A DNA stretch of 64,000 nucleotides from positions 1,736,001 through 1,800,000 of the forward strand of contig NZ_CP041151.1 in NCBI RefSeq assembly GCF_006494715.1, read 5' to 3'. This DNA is from Shewanella sp. SNU WT4. GTDB lineage: Bacteria > Pseudomonadota > Gammaproteobacteria > Enterobacterales > Shewanellaceae. The notes under the pieces were generated by a model, which did no database searches, was not told the DNA's origin, and worked only from the letters and a program-made list of their open reading frames with translations. Positions 28,567 through 36,803 of this stretch are shown piece after piece. Every line of letters begins with the position of its first letter. The stretch's first letter is position 1. The position numbers and the translations under genes are program-made.

Positions 28567-28599
28567 AAGGCCGATAACCCTTTGATGGTTATCGGCCTT
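28567..28599 (+). terminator. Hairpin after the LtaS-like gene, abutting the IS
   Basis: AAGGCCGATAACC / GGTTATCGGCCTT, a 13-bp perfect stem with a 7-base loop, followed by only a weak TTAATT. The IS left end begins six bases later, so the original T tract may have been separated by the insertion. Confidence 0.65.
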
Positions 28600-28664
28600 A
28601 ATTAGATGGTCCGCCTCACCCCTAAGCTAAGCTTAGGGTTAGGCAAACAAAGAGGCGAACCATC

Positions 28665-29681
28665 ATGTCTACTATTAAAGTAATTGGGATCGATTTAGGC
28701 AAATCTTCTTTTCATCTTGTTGCTCATGACTATAGCGGTCGAGAGCAATTTCGAAAGCATTTATCTCGCGCAAAACTTATTGAGTTTTTAGCTCAAACAC
28801 CCGCAACAATCATAGCCATGGAGTCATGTGGTGGCTCACATTGGCTCGCTCGAAAGTGCCAGTCTTTTGGGCACGAAGTTAAACTCATTCCTCCGCAGTA
28901 CGTTAAACCTTACGTTAAAACTAATAAAAATGATTACATCGATGCTGATGCAATAGCGGAAGCATCAACACGCCCATCGATGCGCTTTGTTGGTGTTAAA
29001 ACTGAAACTGCTCAGGTTATCTCAGTGATCCAACGTATTCGTTCTAGTTACGTAAAAGAGCGTACCGCGTGCATGTCCCGTATTGGAGCTATCTTGCTTG
29101 AATTTGGTATGAGCTTCCCTAAAGGGCATAGCAAGATGAAGAGCCTATTTCAATGGCTTGCTTATAGTAAAGAATCTATTCCTCAGATGTTAATGCAGGA
29201 GTTGATTGAGCATCACGAATACTATTTACAGCTTAATGAGCGTATTGCAGGTCAAGATAACAAGCTGAAACAGCTTGTCGAGCAAAATGAAGATGCTCAA
29301 CTGCTTAAATCTATCCCAGGTGTGGGAAATTTAACAGCGAGTCAGTGTTTAGCGGATATCTCCGATGTGGGTCACTTTAAAAATGGACGACAGTTAGCCG
29401 CCTGGATAGGGCTTGTCCCACATCAATACTCAACTGGCGGCAAAACCACGCTTTTGGGGATAAGTAAGCGCGGCAACAAAGCGTTGAGGACGTTATTCAT
29501 CCATGGTGCACGGTCGATTTTATCAAGGCCAGAGGTTGCAGTCGCTGTTTTTGGTGAATGGATTTTGGAGTTAAGAGCCAGAAAGCCATTTAACGTAGCG
29601 GTTGTCGCTTTGGCGAATAAGTTAGTGCGGATAGCGTGGTCAGTGTTATCGACCAAGCAAGCATTTGAAGTAAGAGTTTAA
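28665..29681 (+). CDS. IS110-family DEDD transposase
   Basis: 338 residues, intact. The N-terminal RuvC-like DEDD domain shows GIDLGKSSFHL (Asp10), MESCGG (Glu53) and KNDYIDADAIAEAS (Asp90, Asp93). A helical region (about 140-210) precedes the Tnp20 domain with LLKSIPGVGNLTASQCLADI, AAWIGLVPHQYSTGGK, which contains the conserved serine, and GISKRGNKALRTLFIHGA. Enzymes of this family form a composite Asp/Ser active site and, in studied members, use an element-encoded bridge (seek) RNA to choose target and donor DNA. The frame has no stops or shifts, so the element may still be active. Confidence 0.95.
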   Translation: MSTIKVIGIDLGKSSFHLVAHDYSGREQFRKHLSRAKLIEFLAQTPATIIAMESCGGSHWLARKCQSFGHEVKLIPPQYVKPYVKTNKNDYIDADAIAEASTRPSMRFVGVKTETAQVISVIQRIRSSYVKERTACMSRIGAILLEFGMSFPKGHSKMKSLFQWLAYSKESIPQMLMQELIEHHEYYLQLNERIAGQDNKLKQLVEQNEDAQLLKSIPGVGNLTASQCLADISDVGHFKNGRQLAAWIGLVPHQYSTGGKTTLLGISKRGNKALRTLFIHGARSILSRPEVAVAVFGEWILELRARKPFNVAVVALANKLVRIAWSVLSTKQAFEVRV

Positions 29682-29891
29682 GCCGAGTTTGCAGATGATA
29701 AAAAAGATGGCAGAACGGTCAGACCACTAGATTGAAGACCTGACATAAAAAACAGCAACGCAGTATGCTTTGGGCTTTTTGAGGACAATCTAGCGCGGAA
29801 CTCATCGTGGAGCGGGTGGTAGCACCTAATGAAGACTCCGAATACATTAGCGCAAACCAACCTCGTTATCGAAAATATCATTTGCAATAAC
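29682..29891 (+). ncRNA. Candidate bridge/seek RNA region of the IS
   Basis: Noncoding right end of the element. In IS1111-type elements the guide RNA is encoded between the transposase stop codon and the right end. This stretch contains several possible stems, including CCTCGTTAT / ATAACGAGG (29861-29869 with 29887-29895), and a tract GACTCCGAATACATTAGC that I recall from related elements. I infer the RNA from position and family; loop-to-target pairing was not computed. Confidence 0.45.
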
Positions 29892-30130
29892 GAGGCGGAC
29901 CATACATTTTTATGGGGCGATGACAAGTGTTTGCTGACAAGGAAGCTGGTGGCATAAATAGTGAACTGCCGGAATAGTTGCGCTAAGAGTGACTGCTGAG
30001 CAGAAGCGCTGCAGCGATAAGCGCCCGAGTCGTTATCGTCCTAACTATTAATACCAGTATTAAAATCATATCAAAACAGGCGTAGCGCTTGATTGCCATG
30101 GCATTGATATCGCTTAGCTATCACCAGCAT

Positions 30131-30210
30131 AGTTTCACTTTCATCACCCTAGTTTCACTATCACCACACAAGTTTCACTATCATCACCCTAGTTTCACTC
30201 TTATTGCCAG
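30131..30210. repeat. 20-bp tandem repeat, four copies
   Basis: Four units at exactly 20-bp period, each beginning AGTTTCACT; copies 1 and 3 differ at one base (AGTTTCACTTTCATCACCCT against AGTTTCACTATCATCACCCT), and copies 2 and 4 diverge in the second half. Confidence 0.85.
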
Positions 30211-30246
30211 CATTACCAGCGTTTAACGATAGCGGCGTTAGCCTAT

Positions 30247-30276
30247 AAAAAAGCCACCGATTAAGGTGGCTTTCAA
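30247..30276 (-). terminator. Rho-independent terminator of the GH17-GT2 gene
   Basis: GAAAGCCACC-TTAATC-GGTGGCTTTTTT on the minus strand, about 40 bases after the stop codon. Confidence 0.85.
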
Positions 30277-30313
30277 GGCTTACGTGTTCAAGGCTTAAGC
30301 GCCGCGCTCAGGC

Positions 30314-32944
30314 TTATTTTTTGACTATGTGCTCTTCACGATTAATCGGGCGCATCGGCTCAATTAACTTAGCGGGAATGCCTGGCATAGCGCTAATTAA
30401 GCTCACCACCACTGCCGCAATAAACGGAATACTTTGCACTAAAATCACCAAACGCCACATGTACAAGTCAATTAAGCTGACGTTGTGGGTCAAGCTGCCA
30501 GTATTTATACCGCGAGTGATCAGATACACGCCGCCGAGCATAGCAATGGCAAACAGTAACTCTTCGCGGCAATCCATTAATGCCTTTAACAAGCGGTTTT
30601 TAGCCGCAAGTTTTGGGGTACGAAAGAAGCCAATCTTACTGGTGACAAAGCCTGCCACCATAGCGCGGCCAATGGTATGAGATAGCGCTAAGCCTGCAAT
30701 ACAAGAGGCGATAGATTGACGCCAATTAGTGCCCACACGGCGGCGATAAAGCACAAACATCTTACTGAGTTTGAACACAAAGAAAGACAGAGGCAATACC
30801 GATAATAAGGCTTCTGGCGTAGCAAAGTGCTCAGGGAACAAAACTATTAACACGGTCCAAAAAATCGCAGCAAGGTTAAAGAACAAGTTAATGCCATCGG
30901 CTAACCACGGCAACCAGCCCGCGAGGAAGTGATAACGCTGCCCCTTACTTAACTTGGTATCATTCATACCTAATAAGGTGGATAAATGCTCGCGCATAAT
31001 CACCACAGCGCCATAGGCCCAGCGAAAACGCTGTTTCTTATAGTCGATAAAGGTGTCTGGCATGACGCCTTGGCCATAGCTGCGCGGCACATAAGTGGCA
31101 TCGTAACCTGCGGCTAAAATTCGCAGCCCAAGCTCGGCATCTTCAGTAATTGACCATTCGCTCCAGCGCATGTCTTGCAACACTTGCGCTCGCACCATAG
31201 TCATAGTGCCGTGTTGAATGATGGCATTACGCTCGTTACGGGTCACCATACCTATATGGAAGAAGCCTTGGTATTCGGCGTTGATCATGGCCTTATACAA
31301 GGATTCATCGCCATCATGATAATCCTGCGGCGCTTGCACTATGGCCATATTCGGATCTTCAAAGGCCGGCACCAGTTCACTTAACCATTCGGGCGCCACT
31401 TGATAATCACTGTCGATAACCGCAATGATTTCAGCATCTTTCGCCGTGTGTCCTAAGGCAAAGTTAAGGGCACCCGCTTTAAAGCCCGAAATTGGGTCAA
31501 CATGGAAGAATTTAAACTTATCCCCTAAGGTCAAGCAGTGCTGCTCTACGGGTTGCCAGACGTTAGGATCTTTAGTGTTGTTATCTATCACTATCACTTC
31601 ATAGTCTTGATAATCGAGGCGACTTAAGGCGTTAAGTGTCTCTTTGAGCATCTCTGGCGGCTCATTATAAGCTGGCACATGAATAGAAACTTTAGGGTGA
31701 TATTCATTTGGCAGCATGCGCTTGGGCGTGCGCCGATACTTTTTAAGCCACTGCGCTTCGGCCCATTCATGAGCTTCGGCCAGCACCACGGCTCCAATCC
31801 CCAAGGCCGATAGGGTAATAATACAGCCAGTAATAAAGGTACCTATGGTCATATAGCGCTGGGTAAAGTCGTACACGATCCACACTGTGCCGGTTGCTAT
31901 GGCAAAACTAATCACAGTTAAGAAGCCGCGGCCTCTGTGGTGTAAACCTTTACTGTCACGGAACAAGATACTGATAAGAATGAGCGAGATAGCCACACAA
32001 ATACCTGCCAAAGTGCGCCACTCTGGAATTCTCACTACAGGTTCTAATTGCGGGAATTTTAAGGTGCGGTCGGCATTGTATACGCCCCAAAAATCACCTG
32101 CTTGACCTTCAATGCTGGATTTCCACGGCTGATCAAAGGCTTCCATTAGGTAATAGGTGTAGCCTTGGCGCTCTGCCACTTCTAAGAAGTTACGTAAAAA
32201 GCGCGCTTGGTTGGCAAGAGATGCCTTGGCGGCGCCACGTGTAGGGCCGCGACTGGGCCAACCCACTTCACTGATCACTATCTTTTTATTAGGGAAGGCG
32301 GCTTGCAGTTCATTCATTTTATCTTGGATAAAAGTAATGGAGTAATCCACATCCAAGTTTTCCCAGTAGGGCAGTATGTGCACTGCAATAAAATCCACAT
32401 GCTCAGCAAGTTTTGGGTTAGCTAACCATACGTGCCAAGGCTCGGCGGTACTAATGGGCACATTGAGCGCCTTACGGGTTTTATCTAAATATTGAATTAA
32501 CTGATTAACGCTGACATCTTTACGCAATAAGGCTTCGTTACCGACTATCACCCGCACTATATTGCGTTGATTGCTAGAGAAAACGGTAAGTAGCTCATTA
32601 ATTTCTTGCTTGTTTTTTTCAAGATCTGGACCAATCCAAGCGCCAACCGCCACGTTAAGATCATATTGCTTAGCTAAGTGGGCAATCTGACCTTGAGTAC
32701 CGCTGACGGTATAGCTACGCACCGCATGGGTTTTACCTTGCAATAAGGCTAAATCGCTATCGATTTCTTCAATGGTTGGGAAGCGACCTTGAGTGGGGTC
32801 ATTGTTGCGCTGCATGGGGCTAAAAGAAAAACCTTGAACCGTTTGTGGCCAAGGTGGCAAGCGATCAGGCTGATTGAGTAGCGCCCAAAGTAGCACGCTA
32901 AGACCTGCGATTAAGAGTGGGTAAATAATGTATGCGCGACTCAC
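30314..32944 (-). CDS. GH17-GT2 fusion, probable beta-glucan synthase
   Basis: 876 residues. One N-terminal membrane helix (3-22) holds a periplasmic GH17-type barrel (about 35-300) with both catalytic glutamates: Glu137 in VGNEALL and Glu226 in ISEVGWP. Membrane helices (about 310-390) lead to a cytoplasmic family 2 glycosyltransferase (about 415-650) with the D,D,D,QxxRW set: IDNN, DSD (511-513), TED (600-602) and QRFRW (638-642). Further helices follow (about 665-860). The layout resembles NdvB/NdvC-type proteins of rhizobia and pseudomonads that make beta-1,3-linked periplasmic or cyclic glucans, the GH17 domain probably acting as transglycosylase. The product here is inferred. It is a single-gene unit. 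Confidence 0.85.
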   Translation of the reverse strand: MSRAYIIYPLLIAGLSVLLWALLNQPDRLPPWPQTVQGFSFSPMQRNNDPTQGRFPTIEEIDSDLALLQGKTHAVRSYTVSGTQGQIAHLAKQYDLNVAVGAWIGPDLEKNKQEINELLTVFSSNQRNIVRVIVGNEALLRKDVSVNQLIQYLDKTRKALNVPISTAEPWHVWLANPKLAEHVDFIAVHILPYWENLDVDYSITFIQDKMNELQAAFPNKKIVISEVGWPSRGPTRGAAKASLANQARFLRNFLEVAERQGYTYYLMEAFDQPWKSSIEGQAGDFWGVYNADRTLKFPQLEPVVRIPEWRTLAGICVAISLILISILFRDSKGLHHRGRGFLTVISFAIATGTVWIVYDFTQRYMTIGTFITGCIITLSALGIGAVVLAEAHEWAEAQWLKKYRRTPKRMLPNEYHPKVSIHVPAYNEPPEMLKETLNALSRLDYQDYEVIVIDNNTKDPNVWQPVEQHCLTLGDKFKFFHVDPISGFKAGALNFALGHTAKDAEIIAVIDSDYQVAPEWLSELVPAFEDPNMAIVQAPQDYHDGDESLYKAMINAEYQGFFHIGMVTRNERNAIIQHGTMTMVRAQVLQDMRWSEWSITEDAELGLRILAAGYDATYVPRSYGQGVMPDTFIDYKKQRFRWAYGAVVIMREHLSTLLGMNDTKLSKGQRYHFLAGWLPWLADGINLFFNLAAIFWTVLIVLFPEHFATPEALLSVLPLSFFVFKLSKMFVLYRRRVGTNWRQSIASCIAGLALSHTIGRAMVAGFVTSKIGFFRTPKLAAKNRLLKALMDCREELLFAIAMLGGVYLITRGINTGSLTHNVSLIDLYMWRLVILVQSIPFIAAVVVSLISAMPGIPAKLIEPMRPINREEHIVKK

Positions 32945-33292
32945 GTTTACTACCTCAAATGGAAAGCTAGCAGGAAGTTAGGCTTAGAAGTGGTCATTTA
33001 CATTGCCAGAAGCCACTATCAAAGCGAGGTAACTAAGAAATAAAGAGTTGGTAAATAACTTGCTACATTTAAAAGTAAAAGATTGTCCAAATCAAGGATA
33101 TATAGCTAAAAAGTGCGATATTACCTGTGATTTTGTTGCGACTTGTATATTAGTTGCTGCTTGTTCATGGATTTATGCGGGGATATGAGCCGTGGCTAAG
33201 GAAGCAATGAGTCTGTGGGCTGGTAGTCGTTTATGGATGGGGTTGAATAGTTAGGGTCAGAGCAAGGCTCTGACCCTAACCCTAACTAGCAG
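32945..33292. other. Gap upstream of the GH17-GT2 gene
   Basis: 348 bases, AT-rich next to the GH17-GT2 start, with no gene. The far end holds the 13-bp hairpin at 33251. Confidence 0.5.
33251..33279. repeat. Perfect 13-bp inverted repeat, GGGTCAGAGC type
   Basis: TTAGGGTCAGAGC-AAG-GCTCTGACCCTAA. No T run follows on the minus strand, so it is a poor rho-independent terminator of the terC gene. Hairpins with GGGTCAGAG/CTCTGACCC recall REP-like sequences associated with RAYT transposases; that is from memory and not proven here. Confidence 0.7.
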
Positions 33293-34039
33293 TTACTCTG
33301 GCGTGTTTTTATGCAGAGTCACAGGTTGTGACTTTTTACGCATCTTGATATTGATCATTTCGACCACTAACGAGAATGCCATGGCAAAGTAGATATAACC
33401 TTTTGGTACATGGACATCAAAGCCTTCGGCAATCAGTATTGCGCCAACCATGATGAGGAAAGATAACGCCAAAATCTTGATGGATGGATGAGCATCGACA
33501 AATTCACCAATGGATTTGGCTGAGAACATCATTACTAATACCGCGGCAATAATCGCAATCGCCATGATTTCAATGTCATTGACGAGTCCAACCGCAGTGA
33601 TCACAGAATCCAGTGAGAAGACTATGTCTAAAATCATGATCTGAATTAGCACCATAAATAAGCTATTGGCGACCGCTTTCGGCGCAGACGGATCTTCGTG
33701 CTCGCCTTCTAAACTGTGATGAATTTCTTGGGTGGATTTTGCCAGCAAGAATAAACCACCACCAATTAGAATGACATCGCGCCCTGAAATAGCCTGATCT
33801 AAGACAGTGAACCAAGTTTCGGTTAATCCCATTACCCACGAAATCGAAAATAACAGTGCTAGACGCGCAAACATCGCCAAGAATAGACCGACCCGACGGG
33901 CAAATTCTCGTTGTTTTTCCGGTAAGCGTCCCACTAGAATTGATAAAAATATAATATTATCTATGCCTAATACTATTTCCAATGCCGCTAAAGTGCCAAG
34001 GGCAATCCAGGCTTCAGGACTGGCAATCCATTCAAACAT
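33293..34039 (-). CDS. TerC family integral membrane protein
   Basis: 248 residues with about seven membrane helices. The TerC signature occurs twice in related form: ALGTLAALEIVLGIDNIIFLSIL near the N-terminus and ILDIVFSLDSVITAVG in the middle, each placing an Asp inside a helix (GIDN and SLDS), as expected of metal-ion transporters. Family members (YgdQ, YoaE, Alx, TerC) are linked to manganese export, pH response or tellurite resistance. I looked for a yybP-ykoY manganese riboswitch upstream and did not find its conserved core. No ter genes lie nearby. A single-gene unit. Confidence 0.88.
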   Translation of the reverse strand: MFEWIASPEAWIALGTLAALEIVLGIDNIIFLSILVGRLPEKQREFARRVGLFLAMFARLALLFSISWVMGLTETWFTVLDQAISGRDVILIGGGLFLLAKSTQEIHHSLEGEHEDPSAPKAVANSLFMVLIQIMILDIVFSLDSVITAVGLVNDIEIMAIAIIAAVLVMMFSAKSIGEFVDAHPSIKILALSFLIMVGAILIAEGFDVHVPKGYIYFAMAFSLVVEMINIKMRKKSQPVTLHKNTPE

Positions 34040-34577
34040 AACTATTTTCCTTTATTAGTGTCTTACTTTGTCTGCGGCTAGTCTATCAGTCTAAATTAAA
34101 ACTGCTAGTAGGTGACTGTGAAAAATAACAACATTATTACTGCTTTGTGTTTACATAAAAGCCAGTTGACTGCAATTCATCCTAGAGCCTAGTGTAAACC
34201 TGCGTAATGAGTCCGTTAAAATAAATAATCAAGCTTGAATGTGGGGGATAAAATTATTGAACAGGCAATTAAGTTTACATTCACCATTAATGCCTGAATC
34301 TTTAATGGAATAATTAGCATACTCTTTTAGCGTGTTATTTAAGCATTAATTAAGATAATGCATTAAACCAGCCTAGGTATATCTTCTATCTAACGTTTAA
34401 ATGAATGGTTTGAATGAAATGAACAGTACAAATGAATAGTACAAATGGATATGAAGCGCGGGGGAGGGGGATGGCAATAAATAAGAGCCTATCACTATCA
34501 TGCTTTGGACAATATATGCCCCCGCAATGCGAGGGCCTGATTGGCTGTGGGTTGGCAATCTATTACCAATTTAGTTT
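34040..34577. other. AT-rich gap between terC and the cytochrome gene
   Basis: 538 bases with no recognisable gene. It contains short direct repeats (GAACAGTACAAATGAATAGTACAAATGG near 34420) and a GC-rich imperfect hairpin (34520-34538) that might end the cytochrome transcript but has no T run. Confidence 0.5.
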
Positions 34578-34949
34578 TTACATTTCAGTAAACCACGTGC
34601 GGTGACATTCGCTGCACAATGGCGCTTTCTTTTGATGTTCAGAGTGACAAGCAAGGCAGCTAATAGCTTCTGCATAATGCACTGACTGATGTGGATTAGC
34701 GTGGCTGTTAACTAACTTATCAGTATCTATCTTGATAGTATCGATAGTGCCATGGCATTCAATACAAGCGGTATCTGTGGTGGATTTAAGCCCTGATGCA
34801 TGACAAGTCTTACAAGCATTTTTATCGTCATAGATAACGCTGTGATTGTCACGGCCAAAGATTTTGCCTTTAGCTTGGAATAGTTCGCCCGCTTGCGCAG
34901 TGCTTCCCAGTGACAAGGTGATAACGAGTGCGGTTAATAACTTTTTCAT
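34578..34949 (-). CDS. Periplasmic tetraheme cytochrome c, flavocytochrome partner
   Basis: 123 residues with a Sec signal peptide (MKKLLTALVITLSLGSTAQA). Four CxxCH heme sites are visible: CKTCH, CIECH, CLACH and CSECH, with additional His residues (HSVIYDD, HANPHQSVH) as likely distal ligands. Length and heme spacing match the tetraheme domain of Shewanella flavocytochromes c such as FccA, but here it is a separate polypeptide. The gene lies two bases downstream of the flavoprotein gene on the same strand, so the two proteins surely work together: the cytochrome takes electrons from the CymA/quinol pool and passes them to the FAD subunit. Confidence 0.92.
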   Translation of the reverse strand: MKKLLTALVITLSLGSTAQAGELFQAKGKIFGRDNHSVIYDDKNACKTCHASGLKSTTDTACIECHGTIDTIKIDTDKLVNSHANPHQSVHYAEAISCLACHSEHQKKAPLCSECHRTWFTEM

Positions 34950-34951
34950 GA

Positions 34952-36481
34952 TTACCCCTTTAACTGTTCAGCATTGGTGTCGGTAATAGTGTTGGCAACC
35001 ACAAAGCCCATCGCCAGACCTTCTAAACAGGCGCACGATGACAAACGGTTGACGCCATGAATACCGCCGGTGGCTTCGCCCAAAGCATAAAGGTTTTCCA
35101 TCGGTGCTAAGGTTTTAGAAGCAATCACTCGCCCGTCAGCATCTGTTTTAAGGCCGCCCATGCAGTAGTGAACTTTTGGCCATAAGCGCGAGGCGATAAA
35201 AGGCGGCGCTAAATGCTTAGCGGTATCCATTTCACGGTCAAACAAGGGATCGTTTTGCCGTTTTACGTGTTGATTGTAGAGATCGATGGAAGCTTGTAAG
35301 GCTTTGGCATCCATATTAAATTTGTCAGCCAGTGCTTGCACTGAATCCAGTTTCCACGCCATTTCATCGCGTAGGGCGCGGCCGATACGATCGTCATCTA
35401 ACGAGAAATCGTTAGCATTGAAAAATCCTACCGGATAGGCTGGCGAGTTATCTGGGTTACGCTGCGCCAAAATTCTATCGGAGCAATATTTGCGGTCGAG
35501 ACGCTCATTCATAAAGCGCTTACTGTCGAGTACGCTCACTATCATGCCTTGGTGAAAAGTAATAGATAACAAGGCATTAGACCAACCAAAGCCGCCTTCA
35601 TCAGGGGATCCCCAATGGCCGGTTTGGATCATGTTCATGTGCACAGGCAAAGCGCCGTGGGACATAGCGGTTAAAGTCACTTCACCGGTGGCACCATGGG
35701 CATTGGTGCAATCCATGCTTGGGTCAATGGATGGGTCAAAAATGGCACACAGCTCTTTGTTCATGGCAAAGCCGCCAGTGGCAATGACTACGCCTTTATC
35801 GGCCTTAATATGCACTACTTCGCCAGTTTTTAGATTCGGGAAGCGGAAGTTGCGGCGTACTTTAAGGCCAATAACTTTATTGCCTTCCATGATGAAGTCT
35901 TCAACATATTGCTGGTTGCGTAAATCTACGCCTTCATTTTTAGCCACGCGGTAGAGATTTCGGGTAATTTCACCGCCAGTACCATCAACGGTGCGCACCG
36001 CTCTTGCAATGTTATGGCCGCCCACTAACTGGTTAAAGCCGTCGCGGAATTTAACGCCTGAATCAACACATAAGTGGTAAGCATCTAAGGCGCGATTAGC
36101 AATAGCTAACAGATGTGGCTCAGATGCTAGGCCGCGGCCAGCGATAACCTGATCTTTTACTAATTCTTCAGGGGAGTCATTAACTATGCCTTGTGCTAGT
36201 TGAGTCGGGTTACGCGGCACGGCAAACCAGCCGCCGTTAATGGCCGAGTTGCCACCAAACTGCATCATTTTCTCTAGCACTAGCACCTTATTAATGCCTT
36301 GGCGCTTAGTGTTAATCGCGGCAGATAAGCCGGCAAAGCCAGAACCTATGATGATAATGTCGTGGGTTTCATCCCATTTAATGGTGTCTTTACATTCTGC
36401 GGCTGAGGCAGGTAAGGCTGCCGCTAAACTACCCACAGCCATGCCCGCTGAAAGCTTAAGAAAATTACGTCTGTTATTCAT
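34952..36481 (-). CDS. Tat-exported flavocytochrome c flavin subunit
   Basis: 509 residues. The N-terminus NNRRNFLKLSAGMAVG is a twin-arginine signal (RRNFLK). The FAD fold starts with HDIIIIGSGFAGLSAA, and the C-terminal GEATGGIHGVNRLSSCACLEG is the fumarate reductase/urocanate reductase FAD motif. Compared with FccA, an HW segment (QTGHWGSP), a catalytic-type Arg (LDRKY) and the substrate Arg (NRL) are kept, but the usual HHTMGG reads HYCMGG, replacing a substrate-binding His with Tyr. The substrate is therefore probably not fumarate; methacrylate-, urocanate- or cinnamate-like acids are candidates. It forms an operon with the tetraheme gene, and a CRP-like site lies about 100 bases upstream. 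Confidence 0.88.
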   Translation of the reverse strand: MNNRRNFLKLSAGMAVGSLAAALPASAAECKDTIKWDETHDIIIIGSGFAGLSAAINTKRQGINKVLVLEKMMQFGGNSAINGGWFAVPRNPTQLAQGIVNDSPEELVKDQVIAGRGLASEPHLLAIANRALDAYHLCVDSGVKFRDGFNQLVGGHNIARAVRTVDGTGGEITRNLYRVAKNEGVDLRNQQYVEDFIMEGNKVIGLKVRRNFRFPNLKTGEVVHIKADKGVVIATGGFAMNKELCAIFDPSIDPSMDCTNAHGATGEVTLTAMSHGALPVHMNMIQTGHWGSPDEGGFGWSNALLSITFHQGMIVSVLDSKRFMNERLDRKYCSDRILAQRNPDNSPAYPVGFFNANDFSLDDDRIGRALRDEMAWKLDSVQALADKFNMDAKALQASIDLYNQHVKRQNDPLFDREMDTAKHLAPPFIASRLWPKVHYCMGGLKTDADGRVIASKTLAPMENLYALGEATGGIHGVNRLSSCACLEGLAMGFVVANTITDTNAEQLKG

Positions 36482-36577
36482 ATTAACGCCCCATAAAGAT
36501 AATGACGTTAATATATTATTGAATTAAACGAGTATCCGTGATTTGCATCGTTTTAAAATTGATAATCCTTAAGTTTA

Positions 36578-36593
36578 CGTGACTCATGTCACG
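36578..36593. promoter_or_regulatory. CRP-like palindrome upstream of the flavocytochrome operon
   Basis: CGTGA-CTCATG-TCACG is a perfect dyad of the GTGA-N6-TCAC core. It is centred about 105 bases before the flavoprotein ATG. In Shewanella, CRP is known to control anaerobic respiration genes, so the site makes biological sense. An FNR-type site is an alternative, but TTGAT-N4-ATCAA is not matched. Confidence 0.6.
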
Positions 36594-36803
36594 AACAATT
36601 TTTTCGGGAAGTGGCACTTAGATTTTTATAATTAGCTATTTTTAATGAGGCCAAAAAGTTACCCGTAATTAACTATTAACGCTTATCGTATTAATTAAGT
36701 TTCAATTAATTAAGTTTCAATTAATTTGTTATCAATTACTCTCGTTTCAATTGATATAGTTACCATTAATTAAATTAATAAGCTTAACCCTAGATGCGTG
36801 TAA

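Larger units (their letters stand above)
28606..29903 (+). mobile_element. IS110-family element, IS1111-like, apparently complete
   Basis: About 1298 bp bounded by perfect 12-bp inverted repeats: ATGGTCCGCCTC at 28606-28617 and GAGGCGGACCAT at 29892-29903. A third, 11/12 matching inverted copy (GAGGCGAACCAT) lies just before the transposase ATG, so the left end can fold over the palindrome CCCTAAGC-TAA-GCTTAGGG (28619-28637). It contains one intact DEDD transposase gene and a 222-base noncoding right end. Inverted repeats plus a long 3' noncoding end are features of the IS1111 subgroup. I see no flanking direct duplication, as usual for the family. The exact ends may lie a few bases outside the repeats. 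Confidence 0.85.
29904..30313. other. Gap between the IS and the GH17-GT2 gene
   Basis: 410 bases without a gene. It contains the 20-bp repeat array (30131-30210) and a terminator for the minus-strand gene; the rest shows nothing recognisable. Confidence 0.6.

Noticed and set aside
28567..28617. attC target of the IS1111-like element
   Set aside because: The flanking stem-loop is a simple 13-bp terminator hairpin without attC core sites.
29678..29926. 82-codon minus-strand ORF across the IS right end
   Set aside because: Crosses the IS boundary and covers the noncoding RNA-like region; chance frame.
30131..30210. CRISPR array
   Set aside because: Units are contiguous 20-bp tandem copies with no spacers, and no cas genes are present.
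34040..34160. Possible yybP-ykoY manganese riboswitch upstream of terC
   Set aside because: The conserved core of that riboswitch is not found in the leader.
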